Assembly (NCBI RefSeq): GCF_900111555.1
Contig: NZ_FOHZ01000003.1
Location: 167,777-231,776, forward strand
Length of the DNA: 64,000 nt
Direction: 5' to 3'
From: Marinobacter segnicrescens
GTDB taxonomy: Bacteria > Pseudomonadota > Gammaproteobacteria > Pseudomonadales > Oleiphilaceae
Shown piece after piece: positions 9,916 to 21,005 of the stretch. The position numbers were made by a program, and so were the translations under genes. Below the pieces are notes generated by a model. It saw only the letters and a program-made list of their open reading frames with translations, was not told the origin of the DNA and searched no databases. Each line of letters starts with the position of its first letter. The first letter of the stretch is position 1.

Positions 9916-10923
9916 TCAGCGCCCCGACTTCAATGTGGTGTGAGATTCGAGTTTTTTCAAGGCAATGGCGAGATTTTCACCGGCTTCAGTTTCGAGCCAG
10001 GTCACATCCTGCCACTTTCTCAGCCAGGTCAGCTGGCGTTTCGCCAGTTGCCGGGTGGCAGCAACACCCCGTTCCACCATGTCCCCGTAATCACCCTCGC
10101 CGGCCAGCCATGACCAGACCTGGCGATAGCCCACGCTCCGCATGGAGGGCATGTCCGGCGTGAGGTCAGCACGAGCCATCAGCCCCCTGACCTCTTCCAG
10201 AAAACCCTGTTCCAGCATGGCCTGGAAGCGGTCCCGGATACGGTTATGCAGCTGCTGGCGCTCTGGCGGCGTCAGGGCAAACTGGACAACAGTATACGGC
10301 AGCCGGTGGACCGCGTCTGCCTGCCAGTTGGTCAAATACGGGTAATCCTTGATATTTGTCCCGGTTTGCCAGAACGACGAGATAGGGCGCCCGGTTACCC
10401 GGTAAACCTCCAGTGCCCTCAATAGCCGCTGACGGTTATTGGGGTGAACCAGTTCCGCCGCTATTGGGTCTGCCTCTGCCAGTTGTCTGTGCAATTCCGG
10501 CCAGCCCTCACGGGAGGCCAGTTGCTCCAACTCCTGGCGGACCCCGGGGTTAGCGGCAGGCAGATCACCCATACCCTGCAGCAGGGCCTTGAAGTACATC
10601 ATGGTACCGCCTACCAGCAACGGGATACGACCAGCCCGGGCAATGGCGTCCATTTCGCGCAGGGCGTCCCGGCGGAAGTCTGCCGCCGAGTAGGTCTCCG
10701 CCGGGTCGCAGATATCGATCAGGCGGTGGGGTGCCCGCGCCAGCTCTTCCCTGGAGGGCTTGGCGGTGCCGATATCCATGCCCCGGTAAATCATCGCTGA
10801 GTCAACGCTAATGATGTCGCAGGGCAGATGTTCACACAGCTCCATAGCGAGGTCTGTCTTGCCGGACGCGGTTGGGCCCATCAGCAGGATGGCGAGGGGC
10901 GGCTGCGGGGATGACACTGCCAT
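9916..10923 (-). CDS. miaA: tRNA dimethylallyltransferase
   Basis: MiaA adds the dimethylallyl group to N6 of A37 in tRNAs reading UNN codons. MiaB, encoded at 19.6 kb, then methylthiolates the product. The 335 residues carry the P-loop [14 protein letters not shown] near residue 16 and [17 protein letters not shown]. Length is slightly above E. coli MiaA. The ATG overlaps the mutL stop by one base (TGATG), so translation is coupled. Confidence 0.97.
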   Translation of the reverse strand: MAVSSPQPPLAILLMGPTASGKTDLAMELCEHLPCDIISVDSAMIYRGMDIGTAKPSREELARAPHRLIDICDPAETYSAADFRRDALREMDAIARAGRIPLLVGGTMMYFKALLQGMGDLPAANPGVRQELEQLASREGWPELHRQLAEADPIAAELVHPNNRQRLLRALEVYRVTGRPISSFWQTGTNIKDYPYLTNWQADAVHRLPYTVVQFALTPPERQQLHNRIRDRFQAMLEQGFLEEVRGLMARADLTPDMPSMRSVGYRQVWSWLAGEGDYGDMVERGVAATRQLAKRQLTWLRKWQDVTWLETEAGENLAIALKKLESHTTLKSGR

Positions 10924-12854
10924 CAGCGGCCCCGCAGGAACAGCTTGTCCAGTTCAGGCAGGGTCACCAGGGTCCAGGTGGGCCGGCCATGGTTACACTG
11001 ACCGCTGCGTTCAGTGGCTTCCATATCCCGCAAAAGGGCATTCATCTCGGGAATCGTGAGCTGGCGATTGGCCCGTACTGAGCCATGACAGGCCATGGTG
11101 CCGAGCAGCTCGTGGGTCTGGGCCTCCACCCTGTCACTCTGGCCGTGGGTTATCAGATCCGCCAGCACGTCCCGCAGCAACTGCTCGGCGTCTGCCCCCC
11201 GCAACAGCGCCGGCAACTGCCTGACCGCCAGGGTTTCCGGACCGATCCGCTCCACCACCAACCCGAGGGTCGCCAGGTCACCGGCACAGTCTTCCGCCAG
11301 TGCTGCCTCCTTCTGGCTAACGGCAACGGAGACCGGTACCAGCAAGGGCTGGCTGGTCAGGTCCTGGGCGTCCAGCGCACGCTTCATTCGCTCATAGGTG
11401 ATACGCTCGTGAGCGGCATGCATATCCACGATGATCATGCCCTGGCGACCCTGGGCCAGGATATAGATACCGTGCAACTGGGCAATGGCATAGCCAAGGG
11501 GCGGTTCGCCATGCTCTCCCTCTTCCGGGACCGTGGATCCCATGGCCGGGGTTGGCTGGGTCTGGGGATAGGGTCTCGGCCGGGCCTGGAGCTCCCCGGC
11601 CTGTGCGGGGCCACCTCCTTCACTCAGAGACCGGTAGAAGGCCATCTGATCCCTGGCTTCCCAGGTTGACCGGGGCTGCCCCTGGTTGCGGGCCTTCCAG
11701 GCCTCGGTACCCGCCCAGCCCGGGCCGGCTTCCGGTCCCGCAGCGGGAGCTGACGCACCACCCGTTGCCTGCATGGCAGCTGGCTGGGGATGATCGGTGC
11801 CAGCTTCGCGCCCCAGGGACTGGGCAACAGCGCCGCGGAAGTGGTCATCCGGGCGCACATCCGCCAGCGCCCGGTGAAGGGTGCGGAAGATAAAGTCATG
11901 GACCAGGCGCCCGTCGCGAAAGCGGACTTCGTGCTTGGTAGGGTGCACGTTAACATCCACGTTGGCCGGGTCCAGTTCCAGGTAAAGTACAAAGGCGGGA
12001 TGGCGGTTATTATACAAAACATCCCGATAGGCCTGGCGCACCGCGTGCGCGACCAGGCGGTCGCGAATAACACGGCCATTGACGAAAAAGTACTGCAGGT
12101 CCGCCTGACTGCGGGAAAAGGTGGGCAGGGCAACCCAGCCGCGAAGTCTCAGCCCGGTAGCTTCAGCGTCGATCACCACGGCATTGTCGATGAACTTCTG
12201 CCCGCACAGTGAACCAATGCGACGCTCATGGTCCAGGTCGCTCTCCGCCGGCCTCAGGCTGTGGACCACTTTCTGGTTGTGCCGAAGGGTAAAGCCGGTA
12301 TCGAACCGGCCCAGCGCCTGCCGCCGCAGCACTTCTTCCACGTGGCCGAATTCGGTCTTTTCGGTTCGCAGGAACTTGCGCCGTGCCGGTGTATTGAAGA
12401 ACAGATCCCGCACTTCCACGGTAGTGCCTACCGGGTGGGCGGCCGGCGAAACCCGGGCGTCCATATCACGCCCTTCCACCTCCACCCGGCTGGCTGCTTC
12501 CTGCTCTACCGTTCGTGAGGTGAGTGTAAGCCGGGATACGGAGCTGATACTGGCCAGTGCCTCGCCGCGGAAACCCAGGGACGCCACTGCCTCAAGGTCA
12601 TCCAGGGTTGCGATCTTGCTGGTAGCATGGCGACTCAGCGCCAGGGGCAGCTCGTCCTCCGGGATACCAACACCATCATCCCTCACCCGGATCAGGCGAA
12701 CACCCCCCTGCTCCACCTCCACGTCGATGCGACGGGCTCCGGCGTCCAGGGCGTTTTCGACCAACTCCTTGAGAACCGAGGCGGGACGTTCGACCACCTC
12801 CCCGGCCGCAATCTGGTTGGCCAGCCGGGGGGACAGCAGCTTGATGGAAGGCAT
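10923..12854 (-). CDS. mutL: DNA mismatch repair protein MutL
   Basis: MutL is the ATP-driven linker between MutS and the downstream nicking and helicase steps of mismatch repair. I chose the ATG at 12854 over a TTG at 12875. It gives [20 protein letters not shown], matching the usual MutL start, and GGAG lies upstream. The 643 residues have the GHKL ATPase motifs ([26 protein letters not shown]) and a transducer domain. A variable Pro/Gln-rich linker at about 340-440 and the C-terminal dimerisation domain follow. It is coupled to miaA by a one-base overlap. Confidence 0.97.
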   Translation of the reverse strand: MPSIKLLSPRLANQIAAGEVVERPASVLKELVENALDAGARRIDVEVEQGGVRLIRVRDDGVGIPEDELPLALSRHATSKIATLDDLEAVASLGFRGEALASISSVSRLTLTSRTVEQEAASRVEVEGRDMDARVSPAAHPVGTTVEVRDLFFNTPARRKFLRTEKTEFGHVEEVLRRQALGRFDTGFTLRHNQKVVHSLRPAESDLDHERRIGSLCGQKFIDNAVVIDAEATGLRLRGWVALPTFSRSQADLQYFFVNGRVIRDRLVAHAVRQAYRDVLYNNRHPAFVLYLELDPANVDVNVHPTKHEVRFRDGRLVHDFIFRTLHRALADVRPDDHFRGAVAQSLGREAGTDHPQPAAMQATGGASAPAAGPEAGPGWAGTEAWKARNQGQPRSTWEARDQMAFYRSLSEGGGPAQAGELQARPRPYPQTQPTPAMGSTVPEEGEHGEPPLGYAIAQLHGIYILAQGRQGMIIVDMHAAHERITYERMKRALDAQDLTSQPLLVPVSVAVSQKEAALAEDCAGDLATLGLVVERIGPETLAVRQLPALLRGADAEQLLRDVLADLITHGQSDRVEAQTHELLGTMACHGSVRANRQLTIPEMNALLRDMEATERSGQCNHGRPTWTLVTLPELDKLFLRGR

Positions 12855-12916
12855 TGAGGGATGAGTCTCCGGCAATCAATGAATGGTGAAACTGATGGCC
12901 GGATGATAACAGATTC

Positions 12917-12939
12917 ACGGGGGCGTCAGCCGCCCCCGT
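12917..12939 (-). terminator. Strong hairpin between amiB and mutL
   Basis: A perfect 9-bp GC-rich stem (ACGGGGGCG / CGCCCCCGT) with a 5-base loop lies 3 bp past the amiB stop. No T-run follows on the minus strand, so it may act as an mRNA 3' stabiliser or partial terminator. Confidence 0.5.
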
Positions 12940-12942
12940 TTG

Positions 12943-14307
12943 TCATGAACTGGGAATCTGCAGGGTCTGGCCAACCATGACCACGTCATTGGTCAGGCCG
13001 TTGACCCGCTTGATAGCTTCAACACTGACCTGGTTGCGACGGGCAACGGCCGACAGCGTGTCACCCCGCTGCACCCGGTATTCGCTGACAGCGGTTCCCC
13101 CTTTCTGGCGTTTTTGCCACGCCAGCAAGGTACCGGGGGGTGGCACGTTGTTGAAGTATTCGTCAATGCCCTCGAACACAGCTTGGGCGACCTTGTTCTG
13201 GTGGGCAGAGCTGAGCAGGTTCCTCTCTTCCTGGGGGTTGGAGATAAACCCGGCCTCAACCAGGATCGAGGGGATGTCCGGGGACTTGAGCACCACAAAC
13301 GCCGCCTGCTCCACACCGGACTTGTGTAGCCTGGTGACATTACCCAGCTTTTTAAGGATATAGTCACCCACGCCCACACTGGCGTTGATACTTGCCGTCA
13401 TGGACAGGTCCAGCAGAACGCCGGCCAGCACATCATCCTTGTCCCCCAGGGTGACCCCACCTTCGCCACCGATCAGGTCCGAGCGGTTCTCACTGCGGGC
13501 CAGCCAGCGGGCGGTCTCACTGGTCGCCCCCCGCTGGGACAATGCAAATACCGACGCACCCCTGGGCTGGGGACTGTGGAAGGCATCCGCATGGACCGAT
13601 ACGAAAAGATCCGCCTTGTGCTTTCTCGCCAGCAGCGTGCGCCGGCGCAGGTCGATAAAGTAGTCCCCTGTGCGAGTCAGCCGGGCCTCATACCCGGGCT
13701 TGCTGTCGATCAGCTTTTCCAGGCGACGGGCAAGGGCGAGAACCACGTCCTTTTCCCGGGTCCCGGAAGGCCCGATAGCCCCCGGGTCCTCACCGCCATG
13801 GCCGGCATCGATCACCACGATGACATCCCGCTTGCCGCCGGTATCCTCACGGACGATGGGGCGGGTCATGTCGCTGAGGGACTCCCGGTCTTCCTCGATC
13901 AGGTCGATGACCAGTCGATGGCCATACTGCTGATTGGGTTCGAGCTGAAAACTGCGGGGCTTGATGTCCTTGCTCAGGTCCAGCACTACCCGCAGGTCGT
14001 CGCCATTGCGGGCAGCGCTGCGAATCCTGCGTACAGGGCTGCCTTTCAGGTCAAGTTGATCCAGCCGGGCCTTCAGGCTGGCATCTTTCAAATCAATCAC
14101 CAACCTGGACGGGTTCTCCAGCGAAAAAATGGTGTGCTCCACCGGCGACCGGGTGTCAAACACCAGCCGGGTGTGATCCGGTGCCGGCCAGATACGGGCA
14201 CCCTCAACCTCGGTGGAAGCCAGGGCCGGCATAGCCGTGAGCGCCAGGGCGAAAAGCGGTAGCAGTAACCTGCGCAATGAGCCTGTAATCAATCCTGTTA
14301 TTGTCAT
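12943..14307 (-). CDS. amiB: N-acetylmuramoyl-L-alanine amidase with LysM domain
   Basis: This periplasmic zinc amidase cleaves stem peptides from septal peptidoglycan during daughter-cell separation. I start at the ATG at 14307, which has GAGGG upstream and directly precedes a signal peptide ending near PALA (about residue 30). A GTG further upstream lacks support. The 454 residues contain an N-terminal AMIN domain, the amidase_3 domain ([31 protein letters not shown]) and a C-terminal LysM repeat ([15 protein letters not shown]). The gene begins 10 bp after tsaE. Confidence 0.95.
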   Translation of the reverse strand: MTITGLITGSLRRLLLPLFALALTAMPALASTEVEGARIWPAPDHTRLVFDTRSPVEHTIFSLENPSRLVIDLKDASLKARLDQLDLKGSPVRRIRSAARNGDDLRVVLDLSKDIKPRSFQLEPNQQYGHRLVIDLIEEDRESLSDMTRPIVREDTGGKRDVIVVIDAGHGGEDPGAIGPSGTREKDVVLALARRLEKLIDSKPGYEARLTRTGDYFIDLRRRTLLARKHKADLFVSVHADAFHSPQPRGASVFALSQRGATSETARWLARSENRSDLIGGEGGVTLGDKDDVLAGVLLDLSMTASINASVGVGDYILKKLGNVTRLHKSGVEQAAFVVLKSPDIPSILVEAGFISNPQEERNLLSSAHQNKVAQAVFEGIDEYFNNVPPPGTLLAWQKRQKGGTAVSEYRVQRGDTLSAVARRNQVSVEAIKRVNGLTNDVVMVGQTLQIPSS

Positions 14308-14317
14308 ATGCGGGCCC

Positions 14318-14848
14318 TCAATCCTGGTCCGTCTCTGTTTGTTGCCGCCCGGCACTGGCAGCGAAATCGGCCTGTTCTGCCAAGTGGCTCAGTAGCGCCC
14401 TGCCGATGGCACTTCGGGCCCGGAAAGCCAGCGAACGGCCACCACGCTCCGGCGCCAAGGTCAACTCCAGGTCCGGTACCGGCAGAATACCCTCACCGCG
14501 TTCCGGCCACTCCACCAGGCAGACATTACCCGGCGCCAGGTAATCCCGGATACCCATGAATTCCAGCTCTTCCGGGTCGCCCAGCCGGTACAGATCAAAG
14601 TGCCAGGTGGCGGGCTGTAACTGTTCGTAGGGCTCCACCAGTGTGTAGGTTGGACTTTTCACCGCGCCCTGGTGACCCAGGCCCTGGATAAAACCGCGGC
14701 TGAACGTGGTCTTGCCGGCGCCCAGGGTGCCATGAAGGAATATAACAACCCCGTCAGCGGAAGCCACCGATTTCACCGCATTTGCAAGACTTTTACCGGC
14801 CGCCACAGTGGCCGCCTCATCCGCCAGCCAGAACCTCTGCTCAGTCAT
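14318..14848 (-). CDS. tsaE: tRNA threonylcarbamoyladenosine ATPase TsaE
   Basis: TsaE works with TsaB, TsaC and TsaD to form t6A at position 37 of ANN-decoding tRNAs. The 176-residue protein has the P-loop [14 protein letters not shown] near residue 40. PTYTLVEPY and the family's [14 protein letters not shown] follow. It is somewhat longer than E. coli TsaE (153). Its ATG overlaps the end of nnr by 8 bp, and amiB follows closely, the conserved yjeF-yjeE-amiB order. Confidence 0.96.
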   Translation of the reverse strand: MTEQRFWLADEAATVAAGKSLANAVKSVASADGVVIFLHGTLGAGKTTFSRGFIQGLGHQGAVKSPTYTLVEPYEQLQPATWHFDLYRLGDPEELEFMGIRDYLAPGNVCLVEWPERGEGILPVPDLELTLAPERGGRSLAFRARSAIGRALLSHLAEQADFAASAGRQQTETDQD

Positions 14849-16427
14849 CCGATACCCCCATGGCAGTCACCCCGGTTTTTTCCAAACGGAACTCTGCACC
14901 AGCGAGAACGCCCGGCAGCGTATCGATAACATCCATTGGCAAGAGTCCACGATAGCCTCGACAGCGGGAAGCCCGGTCAGCGGCGGCAAGGTGGAGTGAA
15001 GCCCCAAGCACGACTCCGTCAGCCAATGACATGCTCTGCGCCTTGAGGGCCTGTGCCATGAACGCCCCCAGAATACCGGACAACACATCCCCCATTCCTC
15101 CGGTGGCCATACCAGGATTTGCGCCTGCGATGAGAACCGGAAGCTGGTCCGGGGCAGCGACCAGGGTGCCTGCGCCTTTCAGCAGGGCCACACCGCCAAA
15201 TCGCTCCTGCAGGGAGCGGGCCGATGCACAACGGTCCGCCTCAATATCAGAAACACCGCACGACAACAGCCGGGCCGCTTCTCCCGGATGAGGGGTGATG
15301 ACCTGCTGGTCCGAAACCACCGGTACCCGGTTCGCCATCAGGTTCAGGGCGTCCGCATCCAGCAAGCGGGGTTTGTCAGCCTCCAGTACCTGCTGCAACA
15401 TCTGCTGGCCCCAGGCGGACTGACCCAGACCCGGCCCGCACACCACTACATCCGCCTTGCTGAGAAGCGGCGCCAGTTCATTGCCATGCACAACGCCGCG
15501 AACCATCAATGATGGACACCGGGACAGCGCGGGGGCGACATGCTCCGGCCGGGTGGCCAGGGTGACCAGCCCAGCCCCGCTGCGAGCTGCGGCCTCGGCC
15601 GCCAGCAGCCCGGCACCGCCAAAACCCCGGTCACCAGCTATCACGAGAACATGCCCGAAATTGCCCTTGTGGGCGGAACGGGACAGTGGTGGCAGCGAGT
15701 ACTGGCAACGCTGCCAGTTGGCCAGCGAAGCCACGGCCGCTATCGGAAAGGTCTCGCAAACCTGATCGGCACCCAGGGTGTCATGGACAACCTTGCCAGC
15801 GAAATGCGGCCCTTGCCCCGTCAACAGCCCCAGCTTCTGGCCAATAAAGGTAACCGTAATGTCCGCCACCACTGCGTCACCCTCTGCCACACCACGACTG
15901 GCGTCGAGCCCGGAAGGTACGTCGACGGCCAGCACCGGACAGCCGCTGGCATTGACCTGGCGAACCACTTCGTCGAACGGTGTCCTAGGTTGACCCCGCA
16001 CACCGGTTCCCAGCATGGCATCCACCACCACCGGTGATCCGGCGAAAAGCCGGACCCGCTCGTCACCCGCGAGGGCCTGCCACTGACGGATGGCCACGCC
16101 AGCCTCTTCCGCATCCCGACAGGCTCGACGGGCATCACCGGACAGTTTTTGCGGGTCCGCAACGGCGATACAGTCAACGGCAAGTCCCTGGCGCAGGGCA
16201 TTGAGGGCCACCAGGTACCCATCGCCACCATTATTGCCAGCCCCACAAAGCACCAGCACAGACGCTGCACCTGACCAGTGCCGCACCAGTTGTCGGAAAG
16301 CGGCACGGGCGGCTTTCTGCATCAGCTCATACCCATCAACACCTTGATCTTCAATAAGAAAGCGATCAATGGCCTGCACACCATCTGCAGTGAAGAGCGA
16401 TTCTGTTAAGCTGTGGGTTGTCGGCAT
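14841..16427 (-). CDS. nnr: Bifunctional NAD(P)H-hydrate epimerase/dehydratase
   Basis: Nnr repairs hydrated NAD(P)H. Its N-terminal YjeF domain epimerises the R and S forms, and its C-terminal kinase-like domain dehydrates the S form using ADP. I use the ATG at 16427 (528 residues) rather than a TTG nine codons earlier. Neither has a strong ribosome site. Visible motifs are CGAGNNGGDGYLVA in the N-terminal half and ATGGMGDVLSGI in the C-terminal half, with ITPHPGEAARLL. It heads the minus-strand operon and diverges from queG. Confidence 0.95.
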   Translation of the reverse strand: MPTTHSLTESLFTADGVQAIDRFLIEDQGVDGYELMQKAARAAFRQLVRHWSGAASVLVLCGAGNNGGDGYLVALNALRQGLAVDCIAVADPQKLSGDARRACRDAEEAGVAIRQWQALAGDERVRLFAGSPVVVDAMLGTGVRGQPRTPFDEVVRQVNASGCPVLAVDVPSGLDASRGVAEGDAVVADITVTFIGQKLGLLTGQGPHFAGKVVHDTLGADQVCETFPIAAVASLANWQRCQYSLPPLSRSAHKGNFGHVLVIAGDRGFGGAGLLAAEAAARSGAGLVTLATRPEHVAPALSRCPSLMVRGVVHGNELAPLLSKADVVVCGPGLGQSAWGQQMLQQVLEADKPRLLDADALNLMANRVPVVSDQQVITPHPGEAARLLSCGVSDIEADRCASARSLQERFGGVALLKGAGTLVAAPDQLPVLIAGANPGMATGGMGDVLSGILGAFMAQALKAQSMSLADGVVLGASLHLAAADRASRCRGYRGLLPMDVIDTLPGVLAGAEFRLEKTGVTAMGVSDD

Positions 16428-16544
16428 AACGGGCCAGAACCTGTCAGGTTTCAAGAATCCAGTTTAACTGTTTTTGCCAGCTATCTGTTAAGCATAGCAA
16501 AATTCAGGCATAGACCACACTTTAACCAATAGTAACTCCGATCC

Positions 16545-17600
16545 ATGACCTCTGCACTCGAAGATTTCCCTGCCCGTATCCGCGAATGGGCCCGGGAGCT
16601 GGGCTTCAGCGATATCGGCATCACCAGGCCGGAAACCGGCGTGCACGCCCAGCGCTTACAGCAATGGCTGGAACAGGGCCTGCAGGGAGAGATGGAATGG
16701 ATGGGCCACCACGGCGACAAACGCTATACGCCCACCGCACTGGTGCCCGGCACCGAAAGGGTCATCTCGGTTCGCATGGACTACCGCAACGCACCAGATA
16801 ACCCTCAGCAGGTGCTGCAAGACCCGGAGAAGGCCTACGTCACCCGCTACGCCCTGGGCCGGGATTACCACAAACTGATCCGCAAGCGCCTGACCCACCT
16901 GGCCAAACGCATTGACTCGGAATTGCACGGGTACGACTATCGGGCCTTTACCGACAGCGCCCCGGTGATGGAAAAAGCCCTGGCCCAGCGGGCCGGCCTG
17001 GGCTGGATCGGCAAGAACACCCTGGTACTGAACCCAAAGGCCGGCTCGTATTTCTTCCTGGGGGAGATATTCACGTCAGCACCGCTGCCGGTTACGCCGG
17101 CCTTTGAGAAGGACCATTGCGGCAGCTGCACAGCTTGCCTGGATACCTGCCCCACCAATGCCTTTGCCGGGCCTTACGTGCTGGATGCCCGGCGCTGCAT
17201 CAGCTATCTGACCATCGAACTGAAAGGCGCCATACCCGAAGATTTGCGTCCATTGATGGGCAACCGGGTATTTGGCTGCGACGACTGCCAGCTGGCTTGC
17301 CCCTGGAACCGCTTCAGCAAGCCAACCAGGGAAGAAGACTTCAGCCCCCGGCACAACCTCGACAACAGTACCCTGGCCGAGCTGTTCCGCTGGACCGAAG
17401 ACGAATTCCTCAAGCGCACCGAGGGCTCTGCCATTCGCCGCACCGGCTACGAAGGCTGGCTACGCAACCTGGCGGTGGGCCTGGGTAATGCGCCGTCCAC
17501 CATTCCGGTGATTGAGGCATTGAAATCAAGGGTTGACCACCCCTCGGAACTGGTCCGCGAACATGTTCACTGGGCCCTGGCGCGCCACGGCATCGAATAG
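16545..17600 (+). CDS. queG: Epoxyqueuosine reductase
   Basis: QueG reduces epoxyqueuosine to queuosine in tRNA wobble positions, using cobalamin and two [4Fe-4S] clusters. The 351 residues contain both cluster motifs, CGSCTACLDTCPTNAF and CDDCQLACPWN, and end in a HEAT-like helical region. The cobalamin-binding domain forms the N-terminal half (WIGKNTLVLNPKAGSYFFLG). Length is normal. It diverges from nnr across 117 bp, the yjeS-yjeF arrangement also seen in E. coli. Confidence 0.97.
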   Translation: MTSALEDFPARIREWARELGFSDIGITRPETGVHAQRLQQWLEQGLQGEMEWMGHHGDKRYTPTALVPGTERVISVRMDYRNAPDNPQQVLQDPEKAYVTRYALGRDYHKLIRKRLTHLAKRIDSELHGYDYRAFTDSAPVMEKALAQRAGLGWIGKNTLVLNPKAGSYFFLGEIFTSAPLPVTPAFEKDHCGSCTACLDTCPTNAFAGPYVLDARRCISYLTIELKGAIPEDLRPLMGNRVFGCDDCQLACPWNRFSKPTREEDFSPRHNLDNSTLAELFRWTEDEFLKRTEGSAIRRTGYEGWLRNLAVGLGNAPSTIPVIEALKSRVDHPSELVREHVHWALARHGIE

Positions 17601-17664
17601 CCCGGCCATCCGTGGCAAAATCCGCCCCTCACTTCCCGGAATCATCAGCAGGAACATCCGTACC

Positions 17665-18684
17665 ATGGCCATCAAGCACCTGAGAACCGCCTTTGCCAGC
17701 CAGTACCAGCCCGGGCAGCCTGCCCGGCTGCAAGCCGGCGACCCCTTGCAGGAACCCGGCGGCGACTACGAGATGCTGCACAAGCAGATGAAACGCCTGT
17801 TCAACAGCAAGCCGGGCAAGAAGTACGGCCGCTTCTCCGAAGACATCGGCGAACATCCCTTCAGCGCCTGGCTGAAAGACTATATGGAAGAGAAGCAATC
17901 CTTCGCCTCCCTGACCGACCGGCTGTTCGGCCAGTTCAAGGAATTGCTCGACAGCGCCCAGGAGGAGTTCTCCGGCCACCTGATGCTGGTCCACGAGGCG
18001 CTGGCCGATGGTGAAGTGGCCTACCTGCTGGTACTGGAGAGTGACAGTGCCATGCGCTTTGACAGCAACCAGGCCCTGGACGCCACTGACGTACTCAGCC
18101 TGTCGCGCCTGAACCTGGCGCTGCGCATCGAACTGGACGACTGGCTGGGCGACAACGGCAGCGACAACCACCTGACCCTGGTCCATGGCCGTGGCACGGG
18201 CGAAGGCGGTGACCTGTTCATCCGCCTTTGTGGTTTCACCAACCAGGTGGATGTGGAGAAAGAAACCATGACCTTCCTGGACGCGGTGGAAGCTTTCGCC
18301 AAGTCCGCGGAACCGGAGAAAGCCGGCGAAGTACGGGCGAAGGCCTACGAATTCTGCAAGGAGCAGCACGCCCTGGGCGAGCCGGTAGAGATTGGCGCCC
18401 TGTCCGGCTACCTGGACGAGAGCCAGCCAGAGCGTTTCCGGGAATTCGCCTCGCAGAATGCCGAGGTCCCCGAAAGCGGTGTACTCCACCCGGACCACCG
18501 CAAGGTGAAGAAACTGGTGCGCATCGCCGGCTCCGGTGGCGGCATGAGCCTGTCGTTCTCGTCGGACCTGGTCAACCAGGCGGTCTACTACGACCGTGAC
18601 AGGGACGCCCTGACCATCACCCGCCTGCCCAAGGCCTTGCGGGAGCAGTTGCAGCGGTACCTGGAAGGCCGGGACGGCGAATAA
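17665..18684 (+). CDS. Nucleoid-associated protein, NdpA/YejK family
   Basis: NdpA-family proteins bind DNA and are found in purified nucleoids; their exact role is unclear. I start at the ATG at 17665, preceded by AGGA. The upstream in-frame extension overlaps queG and looks non-coding. The 339 residues match the family length. They include KKYGRFSEDIGEHPFSAWL, SDSAMRFDS, RLCGFTNQVD and a C-terminal VNQAVYYDRDRDALTI. The gene lies 64 bp after queG and converges with trmH across only 9 bp. Confidence 0.88.
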   Translation: MAIKHLRTAFASQYQPGQPARLQAGDPLQEPGGDYEMLHKQMKRLFNSKPGKKYGRFSEDIGEHPFSAWLKDYMEEKQSFASLTDRLFGQFKELLDSAQEEFSGHLMLVHEALADGEVAYLLVLESDSAMRFDSNQALDATDVLSLSRLNLALRIELDDWLGDNGSDNHLTLVHGRGTGEGGDLFIRLCGFTNQVDVEKETMTFLDAVEAFAKSAEPEKAGEVRAKAYEFCKEQHALGEPVEIGALSGYLDESQPERFREFASQNAEVPESGVLHPDHRKVKKLVRIAGSGGGMSLSFSSDLVNQAVYYDRDRDALTITRLPKALREQLQRYLEGRDGE

Positions 18685-18693
18685 TAAAGTCGC

Positions 18694-19401
18694 TCAGTCC
18701 TCCGCCAGCTCCGGATGCCGCTGCTTGCGGACCTGGTTCATCCACCCTACCCCGTCAATCAGCTCCCCGGTTTCCGGATCGATCGGCGGGTACGCCAGGT
18801 TACGGTCGTCGCAATAGCGTTTGACCGTGGGCTGGCACCATTGGAACAGCAGGCGCATGTAGTCCTCATCCGGCAGCCGTCGCTGGTCGAACAGGCCCGC
18901 CAGTTTTCGCTGCCGCTGGGCCTCGGCCAGAATAATCGCGCAGGCAGAGGACACATTCAGGGACTCCACCATGCCCATCATCGGAATGATGATGTGCTCG
19001 TCCGCCTGGTCGGAGGCGTTGGCGCTGACCCCATCCACTTCGTTGCCCATGATCACGGTACAGGGCACGGTATAGTCCACCTCCCGGTAATCCACCGCCC
19101 GGTCGGACAGTTGGGCCGCATACAGCCTGTGGCCCCTGGCTTTCAGAGAGGCAACCGCCTCGTCCATGGTCGGGTGGGTATGGGTACGAACCCAGTGATA
19201 GCTGCCCCCGGCGGTCTTGCGGAACGCCCTGAAACCCTCTTTCGGCCACACCACGTGCATATTGGCCAGGCCAAAGGCATCGCAGGAGCGGATAATGGCG
19301 GACAGGTTGCGGGGCTTGTGGACCTGGTCGGTCAGTACACTGAGATCAGGCTGGCGGGTGTCCAGGATCTGCTTGATACGGGCGAGGCGTTCGGGAGTCA
19401 T
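18694..19401 (-). CDS. trmH: tRNA (guanosine(18)-2'-O)-methyltransferase
   Basis: TrmH is a SPOUT methyltransferase that methylates the ribose of G18 in the D-loop of tRNA. The 235 residues begin MTPERLARIKQILDTRQPDL and hold the family's motif 1 (HKPRNLSAIIRSCDAFG). The knot motifs are IMGNEVDGVSA, IIIPMMGMVESLNVSSA and the C-terminal extension used for tRNA binding. Length agrees with E. coli TrmH. It is transcribed alone, away from miaB. Confidence 0.95.
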   Translation of the reverse strand: MTPERLARIKQILDTRQPDLSVLTDQVHKPRNLSAIIRSCDAFGLANMHVVWPKEGFRAFRKTAGGSYHWVRTHTHPTMDEAVASLKARGHRLYAAQLSDRAVDYREVDYTVPCTVIMGNEVDGVSANASDQADEHIIIPMMGMVESLNVSSACAIILAEAQRQRKLAGLFDQRRLPDEDYMRLLFQWCQPTVKRYCDDRNLAYPPIDPETGELIDGVGWMNQVRKQRHPELAED

Positions 19402-19491
19402 AGTCAGGTCTTCTACTGCGGTCGGAGAGCATCAGGGCCGTAAAAGCCCGGCATTTTACCATAACTGACTACCAACTAACCGAGACAACGG

Positions 19492-19520
19492 TGGTTGATG
19501 AATAGCCACACCGTTATAAT
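19492..19520 (+). promoter_or_regulatory. Probable miaB promoter
   Basis: A perfect TATAAT at 19515-19520 lies 60 bases before the miaB ATG. The -35 is poor: TGGTTG at 17-base spacing, or TTGATG at 14. Confidence 0.5.
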
Positions 19521-19580
19521 ACGCGGTCCGATTCTGCCAGCGTCCCGCAGGCGCCGAATTCACCAGGTTAGTTGAGACCC

Positions 19581-20927
19581 ATGGCCAAGAAGCTTTACAT
19601 CAAGACCCACGGCTGCCAGATGAACGAGTACGACTCCGCCCGCATGGCGGACCTGCTCAAGACCGGCGAAGCGGTGGAAATGACCGACACCCCGGAAGAC
19701 GCCGACATCCTGTTGCTGAACACCTGTTCCATCCGGGAAAAGGCCCAGGAAAAGGTCTTCCACCAACTCGGCCGCTGGAAGGGTCTCAAAAAGCACAAGC
19801 CGGAACTGATCATCGGCGTCGGCGGTTGTGTTGCGAGCCAGGAAGGCCAGGCGATTATCGACCGGGCGCCCTACGTGGACATGGTGTTCGGCCCCCAGAC
19901 CCTGCACCGCCTGCCGGACATGATCACCGAAATCAGGACCAAGGGTAATGGTGTCGGCGTAGTGGATGTCAGCTTCCCGGAAATTGAGAAGTTCGACAAC
20001 CTCCCGGAGCCCGGCGCCAATGGCCCCTCCGCCTTCGTGTCGATCATGGAAGGCTGCAGCAAGTACTGCACCTTCTGCGTGGTGCCCTACACCCGTGGCG
20101 AAGAAGTCAGCCGACCTGTGGACGACGTCATCGTGGAAGTCGCCCACCTGGCCAGCCAGGGCGTGCGTGAGGTAAACCTGCTGGGCCAGAACGTCAACGC
20201 TTACCGGGGCGAAACCCACGACGGCGACACCATGGACCTGGCGGAACTCATCGAAGTGATCGCCACCATCGACGGCATCGATCGCATCCGCTACACCACC
20301 TCGCACCCGGTGGAGTTCTCGGACGCGCTGATCGACGTCTACCAACGCGTGCCGGAGTTGGTCAGCCACCTGCACCTGCCGGTGCAGAGCGGCTCCGACC
20401 GCATCCTGGCAGCCATGAAACGCGGCCATACGGCGATCGAATACAAATCGAAGCTGCGCCGCCTGCGCAAGATCCGCCCGGACATCAGCTTCTCGTCCGA
20501 CTTCATCATCGGCTTCCCCGGGGAGACCGACAAGGACTTCGAAGACACCATGAAGCTGATCAATGACATCGGCTTCGACGTGTCCTTCAGCTTCATCTAC
20601 AGCGCCCGTCCCGGCACCCCGGCCTCCGACCTGCCGGACGATACCCCGATGGACGTCAAGAAACAGCGCCTGGCCATCCTGCAGCAGCGAATCAACCAGC
20701 AGGCCATGGACATCAGCCGCAAGATGGTGGGCACCACCCAGCGCATCCTGGTCACTGGCCTGTCCAAAAAAGACCCGGGCGAGTACGCCGGCCGCACCGA
20801 GAACAACCGCATCGTGAACTTCCGCCACGACAACCCCGAGGTGGTTGGCCACTTTATCGAAGTGGAAATCAAGGAAGCGTTACCGAATTCCCTTCGCGGC
20901 ATCCCGGTCAACGCGGAGCTATACTGA
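19581..20927 (+). CDS. miaB: tRNA-2-methylthio-N6-dimethylallyladenosine synthase
   Basis: MiaB is a radical SAM enzyme that adds the 2-methylthio group to i6A37, completing the modification begun by MiaA. I use the ATG at 19581, giving [19 protein letters not shown] as in E. coli, rather than a TTG three codons earlier. The 448 residues contain the N-terminal UPF0004 cluster cysteines ([27 protein letters not shown]) and the radical SAM motif CSKYCTFC near residue 155. A C-terminal TRAM domain completes it. It may continue into ybeZ past a hairpin repeat. Confidence 0.97.
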   Translation: MAKKLYIKTHGCQMNEYDSARMADLLKTGEAVEMTDTPEDADILLLNTCSIREKAQEKVFHQLGRWKGLKKHKPELIIGVGGCVASQEGQAIIDRAPYVDMVFGPQTLHRLPDMITEIRTKGNGVGVVDVSFPEIEKFDNLPEPGANGPSAFVSIMEGCSKYCTFCVVPYTRGEEVSRPVDDVIVEVAHLASQGVREVNLLGQNVNAYRGETHDGDTMDLAELIEVIATIDGIDRIRYTTSHPVEFSDALIDVYQRVPELVSHLHLPVQSGSDRILAAMKRGHTAIEYKSKLRRLRKIRPDISFSSDFIIGFPGETDKDFEDTMKLINDIGFDVSFSFIYSARPGTPASDLPDDTPMDVKKQRLAILQQRINQQAMDISRKMVGTTQRILVTGLSKKDPGEYAGRTENNRIVNFRHDNPEVVGHFIEVEIKEALPNSLRGIPVNAELY

Positions 20928-21005
20928 GAGGCAGTAAGGCCCAACGTCCGATCGGTCGTGATGCGGAGTTATAAGTGAGATTCGCACTAACGCTGGGAAG
21001 GCCGT

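Noticed and set aside
19560..20852. 430-codon open frame opposite miaB
   Set aside because: Val/Ala/Asp/His-rich shadow of miaB; no ribosome site or homologous pattern.
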